From: Dechloromonas aromatica (nom. nud.)
Lineage (GTDB): Bacteria; Pseudomonadota; Gammaproteobacteria; Burkholderiales; Rhodocyclaceae
Direction of reading: 5' to 3'
Assembly (NCBI GenBank): GCA_017848965.1
Contig: JAFIHA010000043.1
Location: forward strand, 1 to 64,000
DNA: 64,000 nt
Shown here: positions 48,610 to 56,552 of the stretch, one piece after another
Layout: each line of letters opens with the position of its first letter
Numbering within the stretch: position 1 is the first letter of the stretch
Made by a program: the position numbers and the translations under genes
The notes under the pieces: model-generated
Databases searched by the model: none
Seen by the model: only the letters and a program-made list of their open reading frames with translations
What the model was told of the DNA's origin: nothing

Positions 48610-49266
48610 ATGAACTACTTTGTCCGCGCCTATCTTCGGGCATCAACCAACGAGCAGGATGCCGAGCGCGCCCGGGGCGCGCTGGATCGCTTTGCGGCCG
48701 AACGTGGCGTCACGATCTGCAACTACTACGTCGAGAACGAATCCGGGGCTCGCCTCGATCGCCCCGAGTTGTTCCGGCTGCTGTCGGATTGCCGGCCAAG
48801 CGACGTGCTCCTGGTCGAAGACATCGACCGACTGTCACGCCTGGCCAGCGCTGACTGGGAAGCCCTCAAACGGACCATTCGCGAGCGCCAGGTCCGGGTG
48901 GTCGCGGTCAACGTGCCAACAACCTGGCAGCACCTGGCGCCGGCGCAAGGTGAGTTCGATGCGCGGATTTTCGGCGCGATCAATGACATGCTCTTGGACA
49001 TGCTCGCCGCTTTCGCACGCCGCGACTACGAGCAGCGTCGCGAGCGCCAGGCGCAGGGAATCGCCAAAGCCAGGGGGCAGGGGAAATACCAGGGGCGGCA
49101 ACCCAACCAGGAGCGCTACGACGCCATCAACCGAATGCTGGCCAGCAACAACTCCTGGAGCGTGGTTCAGCGAACCATCGGCTGCAGCCGGGCAACGATC
49201 AGCAAGGCCGTCAAGTTTGCCGCGGAACAGCGTTCCGAAACCTACTGCGAAATTCTGACAACATGA
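48610..49266 (+). CDS. Small serine recombinase (resolvase/invertase family)
   Basis: A 218-residue protein with the catalytic N-terminal domain: YLRASTNEQD with Ser12 as nucleophile, DVLLVEDIDRLSRLASADW at about 60-78 and a C-terminal helix-turn-helix (SWSVVQRTIGCSRATISKAV). Length is right for a resolvase or invertase. It could resolve ICE multimers or act at the palindrome upstream. No invertible segment with matching borders was identified here. Confidence 0.88.
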   Translation: MNYFVRAYLRASTNEQDAERARGALDRFAAERGVTICNYYVENESGARLDRPELFRLLSDCRPSDVLLVEDIDRLSRLASADWEALKRTIRERQVRVVAVNVPTTWQHLAPAQGEFDARIFGAINDMLLDMLAAFARRDYEQRRERQAQGIAKARGQGKYQGRQPNQERYDAINRMLASNNSWSVVQRTIGCSRATISKAVKFAAEQRSETYCEILTT

Positions 49267-49333
49267 GCGAGCAGAATCGAGCGCTCGGAAGTCACCTACA
49301 AGGTGTAGTCGCCCCTCAACAAGGAAGAAGCGT

Positions 49334-49561
49334 ATGCGCATCATAGGCCGCCGCAAGGAGCATCCCATCACTTTCTCGGCCTCGGCCGAGCTGTTGGCTG
49401 AGGGCGCGCGATTCAATGACGAAATCCACCGCCTTCCGACTGGCAACACGACCCATATCCCGAAGGGGCTCTACCGGTTCAAGTCCTTTGAAGAGGCCAA
49501 TCAACACCAGCAGGATTGCCTGATCGCCGGCATGGCAAAAATCGCCCTGGAGCGGATGTAA
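49334..49561 (+). CDS. Small protein preceding a nucleotidyltransferase, candidate antitoxin
   Basis: A 75-residue basic protein with AAGGAAG before ATG 49334. It ends in a TAATG overlap with the nucleotidyltransferase gene, so the two are coupled. Sequence FSASAELLAEGARFNDEIHRLP and a C-terminal helix suggest a small partner protein. A toxin-antitoxin role is inferred only from the arrangement. Confidence 0.55.
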   Translation: MRIIGRRKEHPITFSASAELLAEGARFNDEIHRLPTGNTTHIPKGLYRFKSFEEANQHQQDCLIAGMAKIALERM

Positions 49562-50070
49562 TGGATGAATACAGCCGTCCGGCAACCATTGATGACCTCA
49601 AGTCGCTGATTGCCTCGCTGAATGACCAGGGCGCTGATTACCTGCTGATCGGTGGATATGCTTTGTTCGCGCACGGCTACCATCGAGCCACCACGGACAT
49701 CGACGTTCTGGTGCCGGCAACTCAGGAGGCCGGGATCAAGATTCGCTCTGCGTTGATGGTACTGCCGGATCAGGCGGCGAAAGACATTGATCCGGCCTGG
49801 TTCGACGAAGGCGAGAATATCCGCGTGGCAGATGCCTTTGTGGTCGACGTCATGCTCAACGCTTGCGGCGAAACCTATGAAACCCTGAAGCAGTACGCCG
49901 AAACCGTCGATCTGGACGGTGTTCCCGTTCGCACAATCAATCTGGAAGGCCTGCTGCGGACCAAGCAAACGATGCGTGAAAAGGACGTATCCGACAGAAT
50001 CGTCCTGGAGCGAGCGCTCGAAACGCTCAGGGAGCGCGTAAGCAAGCCAGATTATGATGATCGGTTTTGA
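49561..50070 (+). CDS. Nucleotidyltransferase-fold protein (DUF6036/AbiEii-like)
   Basis: A 169-residue protein with the minimal nucleotidyltransferase motif: Gly31-Gly32 in LLIGGYALFAHGYHRATTDIDV and Asp46/Asp48 as metal ligands, then VVDVMLNACGETYE. Such proteins act as toxins in AbiE- and MNT-type modules by modifying tRNA or proteins. ATG 49561 overlaps the preceding stop. Confidence 0.75.
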   Translation: MDEYSRPATIDDLKSLIASLNDQGADYLLIGGYALFAHGYHRATTDIDVLVPATQEAGIKIRSALMVLPDQAAKDIDPAWFDEGENIRVADAFVVDVMLNACGETYETLKQYAETVDLDGVPVRTINLEGLLRTKQTMREKDVSDRIVLERALETLRERVSKPDYDDRF

Positions 50071-50090
50071 TTCTGGAGTAAGAGCACGTT

Positions 50091-50327
50091 ATGCATCTGG
50101 CCCTTCTCTTTGGTGTTTTCCTTGGAGCCTACCTGATCTACATGATCTTCTTGGGTGGGGCGTCGAGCCTTTGCACCTTCGCATCCAATCATCCCTATCG
50201 GTTTACCAGGGGAGTGATTGGTGCGATCGCCGGCTTCTTGGTGGCTTGGCTGTTTGGTCTTCCCTACGTCATCGAGATAACAAGTTCCAGTGCGCTCTGT
50301 TCCGTTGTGCTCGGGGAGATCGTCTGA
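50091..50327 (+). CDS. Small inner-membrane protein
   Basis: A 78-residue protein with two hydrophobic segments (about 5-25 and 42-65) and TGGAG upstream. Its stop overlaps the start of the next membrane protein (TGATG), so they form a coupled pair of unknown function. Confidence 0.6.
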   Translation: MHLALLFGVFLGAYLIYMIFLGGASSLCTFASNHPYRFTRGVIGAIAGFLVAWLFGLPYVIEITSSSALCSVVLGEIV

Positions 50328-50590
50328 TGGCGTCTGCGCTGGCGATTTTTGCGATGGTCGTGATGGTGCCGGTGGTGTTGTATCAGACGGCCTCGGTCCT
50401 TATTGGAACCTTGCGAAACGTCATTGTTGCCAGTCCCGGGTTCGCCGTGAAAGCATTCGCGTCGGGTTCGGTGATGGCAATCATTGGCTATCTGAAAGAT
50501 GGCTTCGTGACGATCGAAATCGTGGTCTACGGATTTCTGGGATGCCTCTTGTATGCCCTGGTTCTCCTGATCAAATTCGACGGCAAATAG
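50327..50590 (+). CDS. Small inner-membrane protein
   Basis: An 87-residue protein with hydrophobic segments at about 4-24, 42-58 and 62-82. Translationally coupled to the preceding gene by a 1-nt overlap. No family recognised. Confidence 0.6.
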   Translation: MASALAIFAMVVMVPVVLYQTASVLIGTLRNVIVASPGFAVKAFASGSVMAIIGYLKDGFVTIEIVVYGFLGCLLYALVLLIKFDGK

Positions 50591-50612
50591 CTGGCCAACG
50601 AAGGGGAAGGGT

Positions 50613-50858
50613 ATGCAACAGCATTGGAAAGTCGCGGGAGCAATAGTCGTTGGCCTCGCGATCAGCTTACCGGCTGCTGGCCAGGATGGCTTCAAGGAAC
50701 CGCGTTCCGATGCGGAGTGGAAGGCCTTTTGCGAAGCACCGGACTACAAGCAAAAGTTGCTGGCCATCGAGGACAAGGTGCAGCGTGAACGGGTGGCTGG
50801 CACCTGCCTGCGGGCACCCTGGCAGAAATTCGTGCCAAGCAAACCGAAAGCCTGGTGA
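50613..50858 (+). CDS. Small exported protein
   Basis: An 81-residue protein with a signal peptide (residues 1-22, ending PAAG) and a short mature domain with two cysteines (FCEAPDYKQ, GTCLRAPW). GGGGAAGG precedes ATG 50613. Function unknown. Confidence 0.6.
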   Translation: MQQHWKVAGAIVVGLAISLPAAGQDGFKEPRSDAEWKAFCEAPDYKQKLLAIEDKVQRERVAGTCLRAPWQKFVPSKPKAW

Positions 50859-50874
50859 GCGAGTATCCGCGCAG

Positions 50875-51489
50875 ATGACCAGCAGTCGGCCGCATCGCGC
50901 TTGGGTTCGTCAGCCTTCCGGCCGGCGCCTCGATCTGGCCAATCCGACCCCTTTCGATTGGGAGGACAGGGATCTTGCGATCGGTCTTGCCCGGACCTTC
51001 CGCTGGGGCGGTCACTCGACCTGGCCGAGGCCGATGTCGGTTGCGCAACACAGCATCCTGGTGCTGGCGCTCCGGCGCCAGATGTCGCCGACGCCGCTCG
51101 ATCGTCAGGCTGCCTTGCGCGAACTCCTGCACGACGCTGAAGAAGGGCTAATCGGTTTCGATCCGATCTCACCGCTCAAACCAATCCTGGGCGATGCGTT
51201 TGAGGCTCTGATGGACCGTCTGACGCGAGCAGTTTTCCTGCGCTACGGGTTGCCGTGGTGGACAGAAGAGGAAAAGGGCAGGCACAAGGAAGCCGACAGG
51301 TTGGCGGCCGCCAGCGAGGCGGTTCATGTGGCTGGGTGGTCGGCCGAGGAAGTCCGCGCAGTGCTCGGCATCAAAATCAAGCCGCTCGTCGAAGATCCGC
51401 TTGTCGCTCTGTACGGCGGCACGCCCTGGGAACCCTGGCCGGCGAGCGTTGCGGCCGATCGCTTTACGGCCGCATTGGCAAATCCATGA
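50875..51489 (+). CDS. HD-domain phosphohydrolase (YfbR-like)
   Basis: A 204-residue protein with the HD-domain metal ligands: MSVAQHSILV at about residue 55, ELLHDAEEG at about 83 and a later Asp. The pattern resembles 5'-deoxynucleotidase YfbR and relatives. It could dephosphorylate nucleotides, possibly as a phage- or host-defence countermeasure, by inference. No strong ribosome site is seen before ATG 50875. Confidence 0.75.
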   Translation: MTSSRPHRAWVRQPSGRRLDLANPTPFDWEDRDLAIGLARTFRWGGHSTWPRPMSVAQHSILVLALRRQMSPTPLDRQAALRELLHDAEEGLIGFDPISPLKPILGDAFEALMDRLTRAVFLRYGLPWWTEEEKGRHKEADRLAAASEAVHVAGWSAEEVRAVLGIKIKPLVEDPLVALYGGTPWEPWPASVAADRFTAALANP

Positions 51490-51498
51490 GGTAACACG

Positions 51499-52335
51499 AT
51501 GGGACGCAGAAAACAGGACTCACTGGTCGAAGACATCGCCGAACTGGCGGCCCGCTTTCATTGGGGCGTTGGTGTTGCACTGGCCATTCTCAGTTACCTG
51601 GTACTACATCACTTTGCCGGTCTACCTACGGTGGCCACCGTCACCCCGGGCGAGATTGGTGCGATGGTGACGACCACGGTGTTTCGCTCTGTATCGCAGA
51701 TATTCCAATATCTCGCGCCGCTGCCGTTTCTGGCAGGAGCTTTTGTGTCCGCGATCCGGCGCCGCCGCGCCGGCGAGCTGCATGATCAGGTTGCAGCCGA
51801 TGGATCGGATAACGCGCTCGATAAGATGACCTGGTTTGAATTCGAAGGTTTGGTCGCTGAGACATTCCGACGCAAAGGCTATCGCGTCCTGGAGAAGGGC
51901 GGTGACGGTCCGGACGGCGGTGTCGACCTCGTTGTGTATATGGGCTCGGACAAGTACCTGGTGCAGTGCAAGCAGTGGAAAACTCGCCAGGTCGGGGTGG
52001 CGATCGTTCGGGAGCTCTATGGTGTGATGACGGCCGAGCGCGCAGTCGGCGGTTTCGTGGTTGCTTCAGGTGATTTCACGCCGGATGCGAAAGCATTCGC
52101 GATGGGGCGCAGCATCGAGCTGGTCGACTCCCGCAAGTTAAGGCGCTTGGTCGGCGGCGAGTTGCCTGCCGCGCAGGCTTCAGCTACCGCCGCCGATCCC
52201 AAATGTCCAAAGTGCGGCAGCGCGATGGTAAAGCGGACTGCAAAGTCCGGCACCTACGCGGGCAACCAGTTCTGGGGATGCACGAAATTCCCCAGTTGCA
52301 AAGGGATCATCAATTTGGGGGGAGCCAAGGAATAG
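51499..52335 (+). CDS. Membrane-anchored Mrr-type restriction endonuclease with topoisomerase zinc finger
   Basis: A 278-residue protein. Hydrophobic segments lie at about residues 23-40 and 66-88. The Mrr/REase core follows, with GDGPDGGVDLVVYM (about 133-146) and QCKQW (about 154), the catalytic D-QxK set. Residues about 233-270 form a topoisomerase-type zinc finger (CPKCGSAMVKR, FWGCTKFPSCKG). Anchored Mrr proteins are thought to cut modified or foreign DNA near the membrane. Confidence 0.85.
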   Translation: MGRRKQDSLVEDIAELAARFHWGVGVALAILSYLVLHHFAGLPTVATVTPGEIGAMVTTTVFRSVSQIFQYLAPLPFLAGAFVSAIRRRRAGELHDQVAADGSDNALDKMTWFEFEGLVAETFRRKGYRVLEKGGDGPDGGVDLVVYMGSDKYLVQCKQWKTRQVGVAIVRELYGVMTAERAVGGFVVASGDFTPDAKAFAMGRSIELVDSRKLRRLVGGELPAAQASATAADPKCPKCGSAMVKRTAKSGTYAGNQFWGCTKFPSCKGIINLGGAKE

Positions 52336-52419
52336 AATGCTCGGGCGCCAGGTTCTAACCGGCGCACGATTCGGTGTCGGCCGTTTCAGAATTCAGGCTT
52401 TGTAACGAAGGAGATTGGT

Positions 52420-52710
52420 ATGGTCAGCAATTTTTTGGAAGACGGCCAGCTTGAGGCCCGACGCCAAGTTCAACAAGCCCTCGATGCCTTATATACGACT
52501 GCTGGCATGCAGAATCGATATGATCTTGAAATAAGGTCTGGCAAGAGGCACGGGCACGATAGCGGTTCCTGTCAGCAGCTATTAGATGAATTAAGCCGAC
52601 GATACTCTGAACAAGACAACAACGTCCGCCTTCTCAAAGATGCCTATCGCAAACAGTTTCCTGACGATCTCGAACCGTTTGTTACGACCATTGATTTAAC
52701 TCCAAGATGA
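52420..52710 (+). CDS. Unrecognised small acidic protein
   Basis: A 96-residue, mostly helical protein with GAAGGAG before ATG 52420 (RRQVQQALDALYTTAG; LSRRYSEQDNNVRLLKDAY). No family recognised. It precedes the split sprT-like locus in the opposite orientation. Confidence 0.6.
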   Translation: MVSNFLEDGQLEARRQVQQALDALYTTAGMQNRYDLEIRSGKRHGHDSGSCQQLLDELSRRYSEQDNNVRLLKDAYRKQFPDDLEPFVTTIDLTPR

Positions 52711-53548
52711 CCTTCCGGCATTTCCTTCTGCGGTTGCTGGCTATGCTCGAATAGACGGGAAGGTTTCCATCCACACCTTGGTTCAGGGGAACTCCACGAA
52801 CAGCTGGCCACACTCGCAGCACTGGATCTTTAGGCCTGGCTTTCCCCAAAGATTGGTATTGCAGCAGCAGGTGTATTTCGACCGGTTGCTCTTATTGGCA
52901 GTGGCGCCGGCAACCTCGCCAGGCGTCGGGGCGCCGGCCGAGGCAGATGCTTGCACAAGCTGGACCCCGGATATCGCGGGAATGCTCGCGCCGGCCGGCG
53001 GCAAGCTCGGCGCCAGGCTGGCCACATTACTCTGGCTGACGGCCACTTCATCCGCCGGCGCAAAACGGTCGTACCATGAGATTTGGTAATCCGTGGTCAG
53101 CAGCTCACAACAAACCTGCAGAAATCGTCCGCCATCAAGCGGATAGTCCGCGATGCAGTCGCCTGTTCGTTTCCCCCCAGGCTTGCCCGTGCTCGACGGC
53201 ATCAAGCCCAGTGCTTCCATCTTGTCCGCCCACTCCCCGTTGTGATAGCGGCCCCGGCCAGGTGTGCCGAAATGGTGCTGCCAGAGGTGCACCATTTCGT
53301 GGGCCAGCGTCTGCATGATCTCGACGATCGGGACGACGGCGAAGTAACTGGGGTTGAGCGCGATTTCGTCGACGGTCTCACCGCTCCTGTTTCCGAAGCG
53401 ATCGGCCGAGAAATAGCCATAGGTTCGCTTTTCCCGCTGCAGGGTGATCAGACAGAGGGTTGGCCGGGAACTGTGCGAAATCCTCGAAAAAGTGATGTAA
53501 CCCTCTGATGCTGCAAATGAATTTTGACTAATCGTTAGGAGATAAACC

Positions 53549-53773
53549 ATGTGTGACTATCACGCCCCATTTTTCGGCGCGACCTATCCGGATGCCTGTT
53601 GTATCGACGGCTATCTATGGGACTTGGATAGCTGCGATGAGCCGGGCGGAGCGCTGTCCGTTGGCGGCGACATTCCATGCCCGGCCTGCAATCCGACAGC
53701 GCATGAGGCTTATTTCACCGATGTAACCGAATCCGAAGAATTTACCGAAACTTGCACCTTGAGCGATGACTAA
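53549..53773 (+). CDS. Small Cys-rich protein inside the miniature element
   Basis: A 74-residue acidic protein with AGGAGATAAACC before ATG 53549. Cysteine pairs DACC, CDEP and CPAC suggest metal binding. It looks like a passenger gene of the element. Nothing similar recognised. Confidence 0.55.
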   Translation: MCDYHAPFFGATYPDACCIDGYLWDLDSCDEPGGALSVGGDIPCPACNPTAHEAYFTDVTESEEFTETCTLSDD

Positions 53774-53778
53774 GCGCA

Positions 53779-53876
53779 TCACACGAGATAACACGGCATT
53801 ATCGCGTGTGACAAACGCGAATTTTTGCCGTTCAAATCTGGCCGCGATAGTACGTAATAGCGTATTACGTAATACG
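53779..53876. repeat. Nested palindromes in the miniature element, candidate resolution site
   Basis: Arms TCACACG-A-GATAA and TTATC-G-CGTGTGA (53779-53791 and 53799-53811) form one inverted repeat. CGTATTACGTAATACG (53861-53876) is a perfect 16-bp palindrome flanked by TACGTAATA-type half-repeats. The layout recalls recombinase core and arm sites of Tn3-family resolution regions; it could also terminate the 74-codon gene. Confidence 0.5.
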
Positions 53877-54139
53877 GTACGTAATTATCAAGTCATTGAA
53901 TTGGCGTATGTTTTTCTGTTTGCGCCAGTACGTTATTTTCACTGGCATCGGCGACGGCGGCCAATGAAAACTAAGACATGCGCTAAATCAACGAGTTATC
54001 TTAATAATTCGAGGATTTCGCACAGTTCCCGGCCAACCCTCAGACACTCCGGTAGCTGGCCACCGAAGAGGCGAGCGTTGAAAGTGTCGTAGGCAAGCTG
54101 GAGCTCAGCATAGGTTTTGACGGTTGGCTTCATGAGTTA

Positions 54140-54157
54140 TTGTATTGTGCAATACAA
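54140..54157. promoter_or_regulatory. Palindromic operator candidate upstream of sprT-like gene
   Basis: TTGTATTG-TG-CAATACAA, perfect 8-bp arms, ends 6 nt before the sprT-like start codon (at 54133 on the minus strand). Likely an operator for this gene; no dedicated repressor was identified nearby. Confidence 0.5.
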
Positions 54158-54194
54158 ACAAAACCGAGAACAACACCCCTGTCAATTGAGGTGC

Positions 54195-54404
54195 TTAGTA
54201 GCTCAGGCGGCAGATGCCACTCATGTTCTGGAAGAGTAGGCCTTTGCGCAGCATAACCAGGACCGGACGTTGATCAACGGCTTTGATCTGACCTTGTTCT
54301 AAGAGTTGGTAGCGACCGGTCGAGGAATCGAACGATAACCGGCCTCCTGCGATGATCCGATCCAAAAGCTTCTGTTGAGCGAGACTAGGGCGAATGCTGG
54401 GCAC
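54195..54404 (-). CDS. Small unrecognised protein
   Basis: A 69-residue protein from GTG 54404 with AAGGAGG 6 nt upstream on this strand. Basic, with a C-terminal VLVMLRKGLLFQ. Function unknown. Confidence 0.6.
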   Translation of the reverse strand: MPSIRPSLAQQKLLDRIIAGGRLSFDSSTGRYQLLEQGQIKAVDQRPVLVMLRKGLLFQNMSGICRLSY

Positions 54405-54520
54405 GGAAAGCCTCCTTCTAAGGATTGCTTAAAATGTAGTCAGTCACGTCCATCCGTGACAGTTATTGGACTGCAGCATGACTATCCACAGGCTTATCCC
54501 CGGATTCTGTGGATAACCGC

Positions 54521-54973
54521 CTAATTGAATTCCCTGACGCCTTTGGCGACTCGGCAGCGCTCAACGTTGTCACGCATCAGGTCTGCCACCGCCATTGGAT
54601 CAGGTACCGCTTCCAGAACGACGTGAGGGGTGCTGACATCACTGGTGGTCAGGATGACGCGGCCGCAGCCCGCCAGGCGCTGCAGGAGCGGCAATTCGAC
54701 GGAGATATCCTTGACCCGATAGAGCTCACAAGTTTCCGAGCGCACGAAAACGACGCCAGAGCGTTCGGAGAGGCGCTGCGAGGTGAGGGTGTAGATGTGA
54801 TTCCGGACCTGCAGGTAGCGAACCAGGGCAAGCAGCGCCGGCAGCAGCAGCCAGGCCAAGAGCAGGCAAACCAGGTAGTACCAAAATGACGCAACGTGGC
54901 CTTCGGTCTCCTGCCAGATCGGATACGAATCCGATTGGTGCTGAGCCGGGGTGTAATCGATGGGTTCCACCAT
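54521..54973 (-). CDS. Membrane protein with bacterial PH-like domain
   Basis: A 150-residue protein. Two adjoining hydrophobic segments at about residues 28-52 are followed by a PH-like domain (RNHIYTLTSQRLSERSGVVF, ELYRVKDISVELPLLQRLAG). ATG 54973 has AGGAAGG upstream; a longer reading from 55030 is not needed. It ends the conjugation operon and may be an accessory membrane component. Confidence 0.7.
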   Translation of the reverse strand: MVEPIDYTPAQHQSDSYPIWQETEGHVASFWYYLVCLLLAWLLLPALLALVRYLQVRNHIYTLTSQRLSERSGVVFVRSETCELYRVKDISVELPLLQRLAGCGRVILTTSDVSTPHVVLEAVPDPMAVADLMRDNVERCRVAKGVREFN

Positions 54974-54987
54974 GGTCGTCGCCCTTC

Positions 54988-55524
54988 CTATTGCGAAATC
55001 ATCCCGTCCGGCGTGATCAGCACCGGCCACACGGTGATGCCGGCGGCGCCGGCCAATGCGTCGATCGATCCCGGCACCAGGCGCACGGCGCCGGCATGCG
55101 AACGCAGATTCTCGAGCGCGTTCAAATCACGCACTGAGGCTACCAGGCAGGCTGCGCCCATCTTCTCCAGCGTGCCGCGGTTGAGGCTGAGCCAGTGCCG
55201 AGACAGTTGGTCGTCACCAACAATGCAGATCGGAACCCCAGGGCCGCCTGGAAGATTTGCACGCACGGCCGGGCCAAGAATCCCCGGTTTCGCCGCCGTC
55301 GTAACCACCGGAAAAATCAGGTGTGGCTGCAATTGTGGTTGCGGTGGCGCGGCCGGTTGCTCGGCCGGGCCATCGAGCTCGATCTCGTCGCCGAGCTCGG
55401 CCGCAATCGAGACGCCACCGCCATCGTGAATCACAACCGGCGCTGCACGCGCCGTCTGAGCGCCGGCCGGAATACTTGCGGAGCCCAAGAGAACCACACC
55501 AGTGAGACAAATCGCGCGAAGCAT
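54988..55524 (-). CDS. TIGR03765 (PFL_4695) ICE protein
   Basis: A 178-residue protein with a signal peptide (MLRAICLTGVVLLGSA) and periplasmic part. The C-terminal half, with IVGDDQLSRHWLSLNR, LNALENLRSHAGAVRLVPGS and WPVLITPDGM, is typical of the PFL_4695 family. ATG 55524 overlaps the upstream stop (TGATG), supporting this start. It belongs to the type IV secretion-like apparatus of PFGI-1-class ICEs. Confidence 0.82.
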   Translation of the reverse strand: MLRAICLTGVVLLGSASIPAGAQTARAAPVVIHDGGGVSIAAELGDEIELDGPAEQPAAPPQPQLQPHLIFPVVTTAAKPGILGPAVRANLPGGPGVPICIVGDDQLSRHWLSLNRGTLEKMGAACLVASVRDLNALENLRSHAGAVRLVPGSIDALAGAAGITVWPVLITPDGMISQ

Positions 55525-56552
55525 CACCATTTTCCCCATGTGACGGCGTAAAGGAACGTCCCCCGTTTGCGGCAGCATGCGTAGGGGCGCCACAACGTGT
55601 AGGCATACGAATCGGTTGAGCTCGTCGACATGTCGCCATAGCCCGATAACGACAGTGTGTCGTTTGCTCCGAATACGTGGCAGGACGATGTCGCGCTACT
55701 GGCGGCCTTCGGCGCCGCGAGTTGCCACAGACCACCCATTTCACTGTTTTCTCGCGCCGCCGGCGGATCCCAGACGATTTGGCCGCTCCGAGATGTCCGG
55801 CCACCCGATTTCAGATAGCGGTAGATGTGAGGCTGGCCACTGTGCGTGACGATATCGGCGATCCGCTGCGACAGCACCGCTGCGACCTTGACGGGGTGCT
55901 GATGGGTGTGCCAGCCCGTGCGAGGCATGACGCTGCCCCAGGTGTTGAGCGGAAAGCTTCCGATTTCCCGCATGCCTGGCACCCACGACGCCGGATACAG
56001 CAGTTCGGCCGGGACAAAATCCCGCCAAACAGCAGCATCGGTGAAGCTCGAAAAATAGGGCGTAAACGGCGTTACGGCGCGAGGGCAGGTAGCAAGGCCG
56101 AAGCCGCTACCTGGATGGCCAATGGCGTCAGCATCGCGGTACTTGGCGGCCCTGTTGCGGCGATCGCCTTTGGTGAATGATCCCGCGCCGTCTCCGATAA
56201 ATGCCTTCAGGAGTGTTGAGGCACCCATTGCGAGTGCCTTACCGGTTGGAATTCCGACTTCCGGCCAGGGATGATTGTCCAGATCCTGGTACGTCGAGAC
56301 GACGAGATCCGGGGCGAAGTGTGAGTAGCGCACCGTGGTCCGGATGCGGCAGTGGTGTGAGCAGTAGAGAAAAAAGCAGACCCCGCTGACGTGCCACTGG
56401 CTGCAGGACGGGAACGTGACCGTTGCCTGAGTGAATAGCGCAGCGGTGTTGGTGACGTCGCCACCGACGCCGGATTTTCCGGAGCCGGTGACTTGGGCGA
56501 CGGCCATGCCGCCCATGGCCAGGCCAGCCAGGCAGGCGATCAGCTTTTTCAT
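55524..56552 (-). CDS. TIGR03756 (PFL_4710, TraU-like) conjugation protein
   Basis: A 342-residue protein with a signal peptide (residues 1-19) and a cysteine-rich N-terminal region typical of TraU-like proteins (CSQWHVSGVCFFLYCSHHC near residue 50). Later segments VPAELLYPASWVPGMRE and CHVFGANDTLSLSGYGD, ending in WRPYACC. It acts in the periplasm in mating-channel assembly. Overlaps TIGR03757 by 4 nt. Confidence 0.85.
   Translation of the reverse strand: MKKLIACLAGLAMGGMAVAQVTGSGKSGVGGDVTNTAALFTQATVTFPSCSQWHVSGVCFFLYCSHHCRIRTTVRYSHFAPDLVVSTYQDLDNHPWPEVGIPTGKALAMGASTLLKAFIGDGAGSFTKGDRRNRAAKYRDADAIGHPGSGFGLATCPRAVTPFTPYFSSFTDAAVWRDFVPAELLYPASWVPGMREIGSFPLNTWGSVMPRTGWHTHQHPVKVAAVLSQRIADIVTHSGQPHIYRYLKSGGRTSRSGQIVWDPPAARENSEMGGLWQLAAPKAASSATSSCHVFGANDTLSLSGYGDMSTSSTDSYAYTLWRPYACCRKRGTFLYAVTWGKW

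Larger units (their letters stand above)
53455..54041. mobile_element. 587-bp non-autonomous element with 34-bp terminal inverted repeats
   Basis: Perfect 34-bp inverted repeats at 53455-53488 and 54008-54041 (starting GAGGGTTGGCCGGGAACTGT) bound the element. It is flanked by the 5-bp direct repeat AGACA (53450-53454 and 54042-54046), which is present once in the reconstructed sprT-like gene. Size, repeat length and 5-bp target duplication fit Tn3-derived miniature elements (TIMEs). No transposase is encoded; a 74-codon gene and nested palindromes lie inside. Confidence 0.85.
52783..54133 (-). pseudogene. SprT-like metalloprotease gene split by a 587-bp insertion
   Basis: The C-terminal part lies at 52783-53454 (ITLQREKRTYGYF, then the zinc motif HEMVHLWQHH and a Cys-rich tail CCCNTNLW, CCECGQL). 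The N-terminal part lies at 54042-54133 (MKPTVKTYAELQLAYDTF... ending GGQLPECL). Removing the insertion and one copy of the 5-bp AGACA duplication joins ...PECL to ITLQREK in frame, giving a normal SprT-like protein. As it stands, the upstream piece ends after 45 codons and the downstream piece reads from inside the insertion. Confidence 0.88.

Noticed and set aside
48610-50070. Insertion sequence around the serine recombinase
   Set aside because: No terminal inverted repeats or target duplications found; protein size fits a resolvase/invertase, not a transposase.
53766-54092. 108-codon + strand frame crossing the right end of the miniature element
   Set aside because: Reads across palindromes and the terminal inverted repeat, no ribosome site, and overlaps the sprT-like gene on the other strand.
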